DNA of 38,884 nucleotides, taken from positions 1 through 38,884 of the forward strand of contig JAIXUI010000026.1 of NCBI GenBank assembly GCA_027484125.1, written 5' to 3'. The notes under the pieces were generated by a model, which was not told the DNA's origin, ran no database searches, and worked only from the letters and a program-made list of their open reading frames with translations. Positions 24,149 to 33,011 of this stretch are shown here, piece by piece (positions within the stretch are counted from its first letter, which is position 1; every line of letters starts with the position of its first letter). The stretch comes from Bacteroidota bacterium (GTDB lineage Bacteria > Bacteroidota > Bacteroidia > UBA7662 > JAIXUI01). The translations under genes and the position numbers were made by a program.

Positions 24149-25647
24149 AAACCAAACTCGTCTTTCAACTTGGCAAAGAACTGCCCGATGTTGTTTTGGT
24201 TGTTAAGTTTATGAAGCTCTAACGTAGAGAAAATGATTTCGGAACCGGTGGTAGCATTGGCCCGGATAGCCATTACACAAGAAGGGCCGGTCCATGCGGA
24301 GAAGTTAGCAACGCCTATCCTTCTGATAATGCGGCCATTGTAAAGCGGTTGAGCACCTCCTATCAATTTCATGGGGCGTACTACCGGTTGAAACTGGCTG
24401 TATTGGAGTTGTGGCCAACCGTTTTGCAGCGGCTGACAAGTGGAGGTATCTACCATGATAAAGGTAGAACCTGTAGGTGGAGTAAGTAAACTGTCGATTG
24501 GGGTGAAATCGTAGGCTTGTTCTTTGGGGCTGGTAGCGCCGGAAACGAAGGTACTCATCAACACTTTTCCGCCTTTGTTCAATAAATCGGTGAGGGTGTT
24601 GGTGCCATATGCCAAGCTGAAGTCTGCATCCTGTCCGTACCAAATAACGGTTTTGAACAAGGAGAATATCAGCGACTGGGTTCTGTTGGAAGCGGCGAGA
24701 TTTACGAATCTTCCTCCTTCTTTCTCCAATAAATTCAGCGTATCCAAGCTACTTACTCCACTGGTGGCTAACTGCTGGCGATAGAAGGTGTTCAAATCTC
24801 CATAACCAGCTGCAGTATTGTTATAGGCGTTAACCAGCAAAACTTGACTGGTTGGTTTTCTTACATAGATGGTATTTGCTGCCACCCATTTGGATTTGGC
24901 AAGGCTTAAATCAACTACGCGGATGTATAAGGTATTGGAGTCGTTAAGCTTTAGGCCGTTGAGTTTATCTTGAAAAGGAATCTGGAAACTGCCGGGAAAA
25001 ACGTTACAATCGGTGGTGTTGCCGGTGAGGTTATTTCCCTGGATTATCATGCTACGCTGCACTCCGGGGATGATCAGAGGCGCCACAGTGGTGTCGTTCA
25101 AACAAAACTCAAAAGAACCTATGTTTTCTAAACCGTCATCGTCTTGAGCTTCCCAAGCATATCGAATGACCGGGAAGGACGTTTTCGGGTTTCCGCCTGC
25201 GAGCGGGTTTCCATTATCGGGGAGATAGGTAAAGTTGACGGAAGGCGGCGCATTTCGAGAAGGATAACCCAATGTAGCTGGTTTGGGATCGCGTGCACCA
25301 TCGTTATCAACCGCACGAATTGCGATTCTAAAGTTGAAAGTATCAACACCAGCCGGAATGGTCAGTAAGAAAATGCTATCGTTTTGGGTGGTAAACTGCC
25401 AAACGGTAGAAGGCCCGAGGATGCTGTCGAAAGTAAATTCGTAACCGGTAACCAAACCATCTTCATCATCGCCCCACCAGCGAAGGTGCAGCCGTGTACC
25501 GAGGCGATCATTGCCGTTGAGGATGATGGTATCGGCAGTTAAGCGGGTAACCGGTGGTTTGTTGGGAGAAACATCTCCGTTGAAGTCGGAGGCACAGCCC
25601 GCCAAAAGTCCGGCGAGTGCCAGCATCAGCAAATAGGTCAGACGCAT
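24145..25647 (-). CDS. Lipoprotein of unknown function, first gene of the purN operon
   Basis: 500 residues from the ATG at 25647; the three codons above it begin with a TTG inside the -7 box. A lipoprotein signal ends at Cys18 (LLAGCAS). The mature part has at least two fibronectin-like or Ig-like beta modules (LRWWGDDEDGLVTGYEF; RYAWEAQDDDGLENIGSFEF), then a region that looks alpha/beta (VLLVNAYNNTAAGYGDLNTFY; KTVIWYGQDADF; LLNKGGKVLMSTF), which recalls a glutamine-amidotransferase-like or Rossmann fold without catalytic motifs that I can name. A surface protein at the head of a purN-containing operon is unexpected. I do not recognise a family. Confidence 0.72.
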   Translation of the reverse strand: MRLTYLLMLALAGLLAGCASDFNGDVSPNKPPVTRLTADTIILNGNDRLGTRLHLRWWGDDEDGLVTGYEFTFDSILGPSTVWQFTTQNDSIFLLTIPAGVDTFNFRIAIRAVDNDGARDPKPATLGYPSRNAPPSVNFTYLPDNGNPLAGGNPKTSFPVIRYAWEAQDDDGLENIGSFEFCLNDTTVAPLIIPGVQRSMIIQGNNLTGNTTDCNVFPGSFQIPFQDKLNGLKLNDSNTLYIRVVDLSLAKSKWVAANTIYVRKPTSQVLLVNAYNNTAAGYGDLNTFYRQQLATSGVSSLDTLNLLEKEGGRFVNLAASNRTQSLIFSLFKTVIWYGQDADFSLAYGTNTLTDLLNKGGKVLMSTFVSGATSPKEQAYDFTPIDSLLTPPTGSTFIMVDTSTCQPLQNGWPQLQYSQFQPVVRPMKLIGGAQPLYNGRIIRRIGVANFSAWTGPSCVMAIRANATTGSEIIFSTLELHKLNNQNNIGQFFAKLKDEFGL

Positions 25648-25653
25648 AAGCTG

Positions 25654-25661
25654 CAAAAGTA
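25654..25661 (-). promoter_or_regulatory. -7 box of the lipoprotein-purN operon
   Basis: TACTTTTG on the minus strand is a perfect TAnnTTTG, ending only six bases before the ATG at 25647, so the transcript would have almost no leader. No TTG at the expected distance is visible, so the site is tentative. Confidence 0.35.
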
Positions 25662-25790
25662 AGAAAGCAAGCGCACTATATGTCCCGACTTTGCTTCATT
25701 GGCCATGAAGTTTGCTTTAAGTCTTAAGTAAACCGTGCGTTAATTTTACCTCATACGGATTCACTCCTTTAACTTCGCGCCCAATTCGGC

Positions 25791-27230
25791 ATGAAAAAGT
25801 TATTTGTCTTACTCATTACAGGCTTGTTCTTGGTATCCTGTGGTTCTACTGAGAAGCTCTATGCGCCCAATCCGGTTAAAAAACTGCCCGTTGCTCCGGA
25901 GGTTCCGGCTTCTGTTATCAACCTTCCTCTTAGCTTGAAAATTAAAGAGCTGGAAAATAAACTGAACGCCACTTATCCTTCTGTTTTGTACGAGGATAAC
26001 GACTTCGACAACAACAACGGCGACAACCTCATCGTGAAAGTTACCAAAACCGACACCTTAAGGCTGAAGATCATTCAAGATGTGGTTTATGTGGATGCGC
26101 CTATTCAGGTGTATGTAAAAGGACGTTTGAAGAAAGATTTCGGCGAGGTTTTCGGACAGAGCTTGGGTATAGAAAAAACCCAGGACGCCAACTTCCGCTT
26201 GGTGGTGCATGTTAAAAGCAAACTGGGCATTACCCCCGACTGGCAACTCAGCACCAAAACCGAAACTTCTTTCGATTGGGTAGAAAAGCCTAGTTTGAGC
26301 ATTGCCGGATTGAGCATTCCTATTGGTCAGTTTGTTCAGAATAAGGTCAACGACCAAATCCGCAACCTCTCCGGCACGTTAGACCAGGAAATAACCAAGC
26401 GATTAGACTTAAAATCGAAGGTAGAGCCGGTTTGGCAGAGCATGTTTGTTCCGAGAAAAGTGAACGAGCAGTACAATGCTTGGCTGCTGTTGACGCCACA
26501 ATCCATTGGCTTAACACCTTTACGCACAGACCGCGACAATCTCTTCTTGAATTTATCTATACGCACCGGTGTAGAAGTGGCGGTTGCGGCTCAACCTCGT
26601 CCGGTGAAGCCTTCTCCCCTGCCGAAACTGCGCACGGATTTGCCTGCCGACTCCAGCTTCAACCTGCAATTGGTGGCTAATTTATCGCATGAGGAAACTT
26701 CCCGACAGCTCAACACTTTGTTTGCGGGCAAGGAATACACGTTTGAAAACGGCAAACACAACATTTTTGTAGAAAGCCTTCAACTCAGTGGCACCGGCGA
26801 AAAAATGCTGGTTGGGGTGAAGTTTAAAGGGAAAGTAGCCAAAGGCGGATTAATGCGCCAAAAAGTGAGTGGTGAAGTTTGGCTGGCTGGCAAACCGGTT
26901 GTTGATACCGCAAGCGGTGAACTTCGTGTGAAAGAAGTGGACTTTGAATTAGAAAGCCGCAACTTCTTCGCAAAGTCTGCTCAGTGGATGTTCAAAGGAA
27001 AAATAGAGAAGGAAATACAAGAGAAGATGGTATTTCCGGTGAAAGCCAAGTTGGAAGAAGTACGACAAATGGCCGAAGCCGCGGTGAACAGTCCCATGCT
27101 TGGCGATAAAGTAAAATCAAGTGGCAAGATAAGACGCATCACCCCGTCCAACATCCGTTTCACCGACAACGAAGCTTTAATCCTGCTTCAAATCGACGGC
27201 CTGCTGAATGTAAAACTCCAGAAGTTGTAA
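25791..27230 (+). CDS. DUF4403 family lipoprotein
   Basis: 479 residues with a lipobox ending at Cys17 (LVSCGS). The body shows the repeated beta-rich pattern of DUF4403: SVINLPLSLKIKELENKLN near the N-terminus, WLLLTPQSIGLTPL in the middle, and NIRFTDNEALILLQIDGLLNVKL at the end. DUF4403 proteins resemble the lipid-binding tubular BPI/SMP-like fold and may carry hydrophobic molecules in the envelope; that role is an inference of the family, not shown here. It converges on the T9SS gene across a shared terminator. Confidence 0.87.
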   Translation: MKKLFVLLITGLFLVSCGSTEKLYAPNPVKKLPVAPEVPASVINLPLSLKIKELENKLNATYPSVLYEDNDFDNNNGDNLIVKVTKTDTLRLKIIQDVVYVDAPIQVYVKGRLKKDFGEVFGQSLGIEKTQDANFRLVVHVKSKLGITPDWQLSTKTETSFDWVEKPSLSIAGLSIPIGQFVQNKVNDQIRNLSGTLDQEITKRLDLKSKVEPVWQSMFVPRKVNEQYNAWLLLTPQSIGLTPLRTDRDNLFLNLSIRTGVEVAVAAQPRPVKPSPLPKLRTDLPADSSFNLQLVANLSHEETSRQLNTLFAGKEYTFENGKHNIFVESLQLSGTGEKMLVGVKFKGKVAKGGLMRQKVSGEVWLAGKPVVDTASGELRVKEVDFELESRNFFAKSAQWMFKGKIEKEIQEKMVFPVKAKLEEVRQMAEAAVNSPMLGDKVKSSGKIRRITPSNIRFTDNEALILLQIDGLLNVKLQKL

Positions 27231-27242
27231 GAGGTGGAGTGT

Positions 27243-27284
27243 ACCAACAAAAAAGCCCCGGTTTCCCGGGGCTTTTTTGTTGGT
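27243..27284. terminator. Bidirectional intrinsic terminator between DUF4403 and T9SS genes
   Basis: A perfect 19-base stem (left arm 27243-27261, right arm 27266-27284) encloses a TTTC loop. The GC core GCCCCGG/CCGGGGC is flanked by A6 on one side and T6 on the other, so it works as a terminator on both strands. It sits 13 bases from each neighbouring stop codon. Confidence 0.92.
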
Positions 27285-27296
27285 GGTGCTGCTCAA

Positions 27297-30200
27297 TCAC
27301 CAGCTAATTTTTCTGACTTCGGTTTGGCTTGTGCCTTGAATGCGAAGCATGTAAACGCCAGAGAGTAGGTTTAAGTTTCTTACCAAACGTCCGGTTTCGG
27401 CCGGGTTAATTTCTTCCCAAACTTTTCTTCCGTTCACATCAAACAGGGTAAGCGAGGATAGTTTATCGGAGCCCCAGTTTTCTAAGGTCAGGTAGCCGGA
27501 GTTTGCCCACACTTTAAGTTGGGCAGCGTTCATCACCTGATTGCCTGGTGGAGTAGTTGGTGAAGGTCTGAAGTGGAGCACCAATCGTTGCTCGTCGGTA
27601 CCGGCTTCCAGCTGAAGCGCGATGGATTTGTCGGTCACCAGCGTAAAACGATTCAGCTTTTTATCTTCCAACCAGATTTCGGCGTCTTTCCAGTTTTCTT
27701 TCTTCTGAAGCTGGAATTGGGCCATTCCGGCTTTAGCCGCCATTACCCCCAGTGGCACTTGAACAACTTCTGTTAAAGCTCCAAGACCCTGAATGTCATA
27801 AGCTTTTCCATTCAGAAGTGAATAAACCTGCAAGTCAGACTGACCGAACATCTTCTTCGCATCCCACATCGGGTCGTATTGGTTGGTTGCTCTGGAGTCG
27901 AAGCCGATGAGGGTGGTAGAAGTACGTTGTACATTGCTCAAAGCGAAGAATGCTCTAGCTGTTTCCTCTGCTTGCTGACGGAAGAGACTTGCAGAACTTG
28001 CTTTCCGGGACTGATTTCGGAAGCGGGCTTGAGCACCTACTGCTTCAACAAAGAATCCCTGACTGGATGGAATATCGAATGCACCAGAGGTGAGGTTTCT
28101 GGCTACGTAATCAGCTCCGCTGACGTTATTCTGGGCATTAGCAGCACCATATACGAAGGGCCGATCCCAGAAATATACTGCTCCGTTGATGCGACCTGCA
28201 TTATCGAGAAGGAATGCCTGTCCATCTATGCCGCTTGGATAAGGGTTGCCTAAGAGGTTCCAGTCGTCGTTGGCACCGGGATTCATTACCAAAGTTACGT
28301 CGGTATTGGAGCTGTTGGCAGTTCCGGAGAACTCGACCAAGCCTGAGTTGGAAGCGGTATATCCCATGCCAAAACTCATGGGCGTATTGGAAGGAAGGTT
28401 CGCGCCAAAGGCGGAAGGCATCCAGGATTGGTTGGATGCGTCGAATCTTCTTAAATCGCTGTTGCCTAGAACACCCACCGTACTTCCGGCAACCGGACTG
28501 CTCCAGAAGTTGTATCTCAGGTTAGAAGTGCTGCCTTGTCGGCGAACTTTAAGGGTTCCATTGAGGCTTCCGCCACCTCCTACTACTGCATCTTGGTCAA
28601 GTAGTGAGGCAAAATCCTCCAGCCGGACTGTACCACCGGAAGCTACATTCAATGCTGCACTTCGAATACTGAGCGTTTGTCCTCCATTAACTTGAAGTAA
28701 TCCTGCCACATTTCCGCCATTGGTTACTGTGAGGTCAGCATTCAGGGAAAGAGTTCCGCCATTGGCAATTTGAACTGCGCCAACACTTCTGTTATCAGCC
28801 AGTGTAACAGCAGTCCCGGCATCTACCCGAACAAGGGCAGGAGGATTTAAAGCGGTCCACTCAGAGGCTTGAGTGAAGTTTGAACCGGAGTAACGCAAAG
28901 TTCCGGTAGATGGGTTGTATACAGGAGCTAAACTTCCCAATACATTGGATTCAATAGTTCCTCCAGGGGCTATGGTTAGGGTTCCTGCTACTGAAAATGA
29001 TCCATTTCTAACGAGCAGGCCTGTTCTTAATTCAAGAATAGCATCTTGTTGAATTTCTACATCATAAACGCTATGATCAACATTTTGAACTGAGGATGTA
29101 AGTCCTTCAACCCTTAATTTACCTTGGCTAACCATTACATTGAGGTTACCTCCGCCTATAAGGCCATCACCTTCTAAGGAGCCGCCGTTGAAAACGATGC
29201 GGGTTAAACTATCTGCACCAAAAGTTCCACTAAAATTTAAGACTGCCAAAGTAGATGCTCTAAGACTACCTGAATTAAGCAGTAAATCACCACGAAGTGT
29301 TAACCCACCAACCAAGCTAACAATAGCAGGGCGATGGAGGTTGAGATGACAAAGCGGACCCGCAGGCGCAATTGTTTGGGCTGCAGTACCACTTCCACCC
29401 AAAATAAAAGTGGAGCCTTCTAAACCAGAAAGGTTTGACCCTGACAATGAGCCGTTGAGCTGCAGGGTGGAGTTAACGCCCAAAACCATATTTCCTGAAG
29501 TAAGATTGAGCGTCCTGTTTATCGTTCTGTTTCCTGTAGTGGTTAAGGTGCTGCCGCCTGAAACAGTCACATTTCTAACGCTAGTAAAGCTTTCCGGCCA
29601 TTCTAATCCGGGAGAGGTGTTTACCGCATATTCCAGATTGACAGAGTCGGTGAACGTGGGACTTTGAGCCAAACTTCCACCAGCTCTCAAAATGCTTGTT
29701 CCGGCTGCCATGGTTAGAACTTGTCCACCATGGCTCAACGATCCTTGAAGTAGATTGAGATTGGCATTGATTTGAACGGGGCTGGTGAGGGTAAGTCCGG
29801 CTGCATTGTCTAACACCATAGTAGTAAAAATTTCCCCTAATGCACTTGCTTTTCCAGCTTGCTGGGCAGCACTGCCTCTGAAAATTACCGAGCGAGTGTT
29901 GGTTAATAAGCTGGAGGTTGCACCAGCTACATAGTTTCCTTGAATTACTAGGTTTCCACCGCTTTGGTTAGATAAACCTAAGGTCCCGTTTAGGGTAAGA
30001 TTTCCTCTTACAAAAGCTTCATTGGTATGACCATTCATACCAATAGTGGTTCCGCTGTTGATAATCACATTCCAAGGCACACCAGGCCCTGAGCTGCCTG
30101 GCAGCCATTCGTTAAATCGATTGTAATCGGAATTGTATTGCAGCGTTGCACCTGTTTGATAAGTTAGTGGACGAGTGAGAAACCCTCCTCCATTGATTCT

Positions 30201-31397
30201 TAGTAAACCTGACACCGTAGAACCTGTTGGAACATCCAACTCACCACTGATGTGCACATCGTTAAGCGCAACTGCATTTCCTGAAAACACTGCCCTTCCG
30301 GCTAGGCTGAAAAGGCTTCCTGAAGGACTTGAAAGGGTTCCATTGTTGATGATCACCCCGTTGTTGGGCACCGTAATGGTTCGGGTATTGCCATCACTTG
30401 TTACCCAAGTAGCTCCCGACTGAATGGTTAGTGAACCAACGTTGGCATTGGTATCAAGCGTAACAGTATGACCGGCAGCGATGGTAACAGTGGCATTGTT
30501 TCCTGGAATTACACCTGCACTCCAGGTTGCAGGATTAGACCAGTTGCCCGAACTGATAGAATTCCAAACTAAAGCTCCGACTGTATAGCTGTAATTCAAC
30601 CCACCATTATTCAGGAAACGCAAAGTAACCATATCGAAGTTGGAGGAGGGATTGTTAACTGTGGTGCTCAAAACATAGTACTGGACAGTGGTATTTTGTG
30701 AAAATCCTGGAATAGTAGCAGTTCCTGATTGACCATTTACGTTTACAGGAACCAGCTGAGAAGTAGTAAAATTATTGGTGGTGTAACGGACGTAAAAGAG
30801 TTCCTGAGGCGAAGGAGTGGCAGAAAAAGCCAGATTTACGGTTACACTTTGATTAGCACCAATGGAGCCGATGGAAGGAGATTGGCTCCAACCCGACATG
30901 GTAACAGGCGGATTGGCGGTGTACATAAAAATGGCGCTGGTGTTGGCGTAGCCATTATCTCTCCAGTTCATGGTGTACGTACCCGCCGCGCCAAAAGTGA
31001 TGCTGTTGTTGGCACCTCCACCGGTGAAATTGTAGTTTTGGACTGTATTCAACTGAACCGTGGTATTTCTCCATCCGTTGTTCCAAGGTCCACTTGCCGG
31101 TCCACTAGTAAATAAGAACTGGTACGAGGTGTTAGGCGTTACATTTCCCCCAGAGCTTTGACAATTAATGGCCGTTTGCCAACGACGGTCACCGGTAGTA
31201 ATGAGACTAATTTGACCAGCCGGCACCAAGGTTGCACTCCTGAAAACCGACCCTGCGGCAGGATAGTTGGTCCAGCCATTCCAGTCTCCAGGCATATTCA
31301 GCCCCTCTGGTGCGAAAATCTGTGCAAATGCCATGAAGGGCATGCTCAAAAGCAATGTAAAGAACCCCCAATAGTTCGAGTTAAGGTGTTTTTTCAT
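27297..31397 (-). CDS. Giant secreted protein with T9SS type A sorting domain
   Basis: 1366 residues from the ATG at 31397, which starts a signal peptide (MKKHLNSNYW...FMAFAQ); a longer frame reaches 31427 but lacks a signal at its end. Residues 27-160 resemble a starch/carbohydrate-binding-like beta-sandwich (MPGDWNGWTNYPAAGSVFR). The middle is a long series of Ser/Thr/Gly/Asn-rich, beta-helix-like strands, with a G8-like segment (GNWSNPATWSAGVIPGNNAT). The last 75 residues (LKVWANSGYL...VYMLRIQGTSQTEVRKISW) form the T9SS type A C-terminal sorting domain. The product is therefore exported by the type IX system and attached to the cell surface or released; adhesion or glycan binding is likely. 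The shared motif at 31454-31472 lies upstream. Confidence 0.88.
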   Translation of the reverse strand: MKKHLNSNYWGFFTLLLSMPFMAFAQIFAPEGLNMPGDWNGWTNYPAAGSVFRSATLVPAGQISLITTGDRRWQTAINCQSSGGNVTPNTSYQFLFTSGPASGPWNNGWRNTTVQLNTVQNYNFTGGGANNSITFGAAGTYTMNWRDNGYANTSAIFMYTANPPVTMSGWSQSPSIGSIGANQSVTVNLAFSATPSPQELFYVRYTTNNFTTSQLVPVNVNGQSGTATIPGFSQNTTVQYYVLSTTVNNPSSNFDMVTLRFLNNGGLNYSYTVGALVWNSISSGNWSNPATWSAGVIPGNNATVTIAAGHTVTLDTNANVGSLTIQSGATWVTSDGNTRTITVPNNGVIINNGTLSSPSGSLFSLAGRAVFSGNAVALNDVHISGELDVPTGSTVSGLLRINGGGFLTRPLTYQTGATLQYNSDYNRFNEWLPGSSGPGVPWNVIINSGTTIGMNGHTNEAFVRGNLTLNGTLGLSNQSGGNLVIQGNYVAGATSSLLTNTRSVIFRGSAAQQAGKASALGEIFTTMVLDNAAGLTLTSPVQINANLNLLQGSLSHGGQVLTMAAGTSILRAGGSLAQSPTFTDSVNLEYAVNTSPGLEWPESFTSVRNVTVSGGSTLTTTGNRTINRTLNLTSGNMVLGVNSTLQLNGSLSGSNLSGLEGSTFILGGSGTAAQTIAPAGPLCHLNLHRPAIVSLVGGLTLRGDLLLNSGSLRASTLAVLNFSGTFGADSLTRIVFNGGSLEGDGLIGGGNLNVMVSQGKLRVEGLTSSVQNVDHSVYDVEIQQDAILELRTGLLVRNGSFSVAGTLTIAPGGTIESNVLGSLAPVYNPSTGTLRYSGSNFTQASEWTALNPPALVRVDAGTAVTLADNRSVGAVQIANGGTLSLNADLTVTNGGNVAGLLQVNGGQTLSIRSAALNVASGGTVRLEDFASLLDQDAVVGGGGSLNGTLKVRRQGSTSNLRYNFWSSPVAGSTVGVLGNSDLRRFDASNQSWMPSAFGANLPSNTPMSFGMGYTASNSGLVEFSGTANSSNTDVTLVMNPGANDDWNLLGNPYPSGIDGQAFLLDNAGRINGAVYFWDRPFVYGAANAQNNVSGADYVARNLTSGAFDIPSSQGFFVEAVGAQARFRNQSRKASSASLFRQQAEETARAFFALSNVQRTSTTLIGFDSRATNQYDPMWDAKKMFGQSDLQVYSLLNGKAYDIQGLGALTEVVQVPLGVMAAKAGMAQFQLQKKENWKDAEIWLEDKKLNRFTLVTDKSIALQLEAGTDEQRLVLHFRPSPTTPPGNQVMNAAQLKVWANSGYLTLENWGSDKLSSLTLFDVNGRKVWEEINPAETGRLVRNLNLLSGVYMLRIQGTSQTEVRKISW

Positions 31398-31453
31398 ATT
31401 CGCAGTTTGTAGTTTGAATATAACCACTGCTTAGAAAATTTGTTAATATTTTA

Positions 31454-31472
31454 TCAAACACTCTATACAAAA
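31454..31472 (-). promoter_or_regulatory. Shared upstream motif, copy 2 (TCAAACACTCTA)
   Basis: TCAAACACTCTATACAAAA lies 57 bases upstream of the T9SS protein ATG and matches the copy at 3665-3682 apart from a TA insertion. Neither a clear -33/-7 pair nor any other site is visible in the 31398-31519 leader. Confidence 0.3.
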
Positions 31473-31519
31473 TCATGTAGGCGTAGAGATAAAAAACAAA
31501 CCGTTAGCAGTTGTTTGGC

Positions 31520-33007
31520 TTATTCTCTGTACTGAATTTTGAAAAGCCCCCGTTTCTTTCGTTTTACGCCGGGAAGTAATAGGGTTTTCTCGTTTAAGAT
31601 AAAGGCATCTCCAGGTATGATAGCAGCGTCTGTTAAATCAGGACTGAGGGTGATGCGAGGGGATATTTCACCTAAACTATTCACGGTAAACTGTAAAACG
31701 CTGGTCTTACTTCTGCCATCTTCATTGAAAATGAACCTCAAATTATCCCTTTGGGGAACCATAAGGAAAGAATTCAGATACAAATCGTTGACCGAGACTT
31801 GAGATTTGGGTAAAATAAGATTCCAATCAATTGTTCCATCTGGATTAAGAGAAAGCAAGACAATCTCTTCAAAGTAGTGGTAGGTAACAGACTGCTGAAC
31901 AGGGAAACCCTGAGAATAGGTTACATACGTTTGGGTTTGCTCATATTCAGACTCTAAAACCAGGATAGAACCACCATCAGACCTCGCTACTACATGCCTA
32001 ACTTGATAATCGGCTAGGTCTTTTTCTTTTCTCGAAGACTTGTAGCTATTGAGTTTAGACTCAAAATCCTGATTGAAACGCTGAAAACCGATTCGTTCGA
32101 GTTGAAAGGTGTCGGAACCTATGGTGGCGGTAAAGGCACCGCTGATGCTAGACCGTGTGCCTGAAGAAGTTAATCCGGTGAGGAGGATTTTATGATTCTT
32201 TTTATCGAGAGCTAAGCCAGCAACATTAAGAAAATCTCTTAATCCGGTAATCATGACCCTTTCTACAGTTCCGGTATATCGGTCAGTTCGGTAAAGCGTG
32301 TACTTAAATCTATCAGGACTTGAATTGGGAAGCGTACGGTCGAAGGAATGAATTAGCATCAAAAGGTTTCCATTTTCATCGAAACTCATGCTTCTTACAT
32401 CATAGACAAGGCGGGCATCTTCAAGGCTAAATTCGGCTTGTTGTACTGGTTGAAGCTGATTACTTAAAAACTTTACGGTAAGCTTAGCGGGCAAATCCTG
32501 CTGTTGTTCCTGATAGTGAACTGCCGCATACAAGCCTAATTCATCTTCCTGAATCACCTTAAACAAAGATCTTTCTGGCGATTCTATTTGTTGACGGTCA
32601 AACACCGTTTGTGCTGGGGCAAATGGGCTATTGTCGAAAGGAACGTCTAAGCTGAATAAGCCGTGGCGGTTGCTTGTTCTATTAAACAGTGAAAAGAACA
32701 CTTTTAGATGGTCGCCTTCTACTGTAACTTCTTCGATTTCCAAATCCTTCTCGGTAAATGGCAGTTTTTTGCTGAAAAGTTGCTGAAGACCATAAGAGTA
32801 GCGTTCAATCACTCGCTCTTTAGGGCTCGACATATAAACGAAAAAGCTTTTGTTGTCGGCTCCTATTACCTTATACTGATTGAATTTACGACTGTCTTTC
32901 GAAAAAGACATCCATGTGGCCAATTGCCCATGAACAGTGCCGGATAGCAGGTATAAAAGCGGAAATAAAACCACTACTTTATTAACCAAATGACAATACC
33001 TGTTCAT
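31520..33007 (-). CDS. Secreted protein of unknown function coupled to a histidine kinase
   Basis: 495 residues. Signal peptide MNRYCHLVNK...SGTVHGQ. The mature part alternates short beta strands with repeats of the type NGNLLMLIHSF, NHKILLTGLT, GGSILVLESEYE and RDNLRFIFNEDG, which suggests a beta-propeller of six or seven blades. I cannot assign a named family. It starts four bases after the stop of the upstream sensor kinase gene, so the two are co-transcribed; it may be a periplasmic ligand-sensing partner. No terminator is visible after it. Confidence 0.7.
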   Translation of the reverse strand: MNRYCHLVNKVVVLFPLLYLLSGTVHGQLATWMSFSKDSRKFNQYKVIGADNKSFFVYMSSPKERVIERYSYGLQQLFSKKLPFTEKDLEIEEVTVEGDHLKVFFSLFNRTSNRHGLFSLDVPFDNSPFAPAQTVFDRQQIESPERSLFKVIQEDELGLYAAVHYQEQQQDLPAKLTVKFLSNQLQPVQQAEFSLEDARLVYDVRSMSFDENGNLLMLIHSFDRTLPNSSPDRFKYTLYRTDRYTGTVERVMITGLRDFLNVAGLALDKKNHKILLTGLTSSGTRSSISGAFTATIGSDTFQLERIGFQRFNQDFESKLNSYKSSRKEKDLADYQVRHVVARSDGGSILVLESEYEQTQTYVTYSQGFPVQQSVTYHYFEEIVLLSLNPDGTIDWNLILPKSQVSVNDLYLNSFLMVPQRDNLRFIFNEDGRSKTSVLQFTVNSLGEISPRITLSPDLTDAAIIPGDAFILNEKTLLLPGVKRKKRGLFKIQYRE

Positions 33008-33011
33008 AGCC

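Noticed and set aside
28246-28695. Plus-strand frames of 60-150 residues antisense to the T9SS gene
   Set aside because: They are a by-product of the Ser/Thr/Gly-rich repeats on the coding strand; no start context or family pattern.
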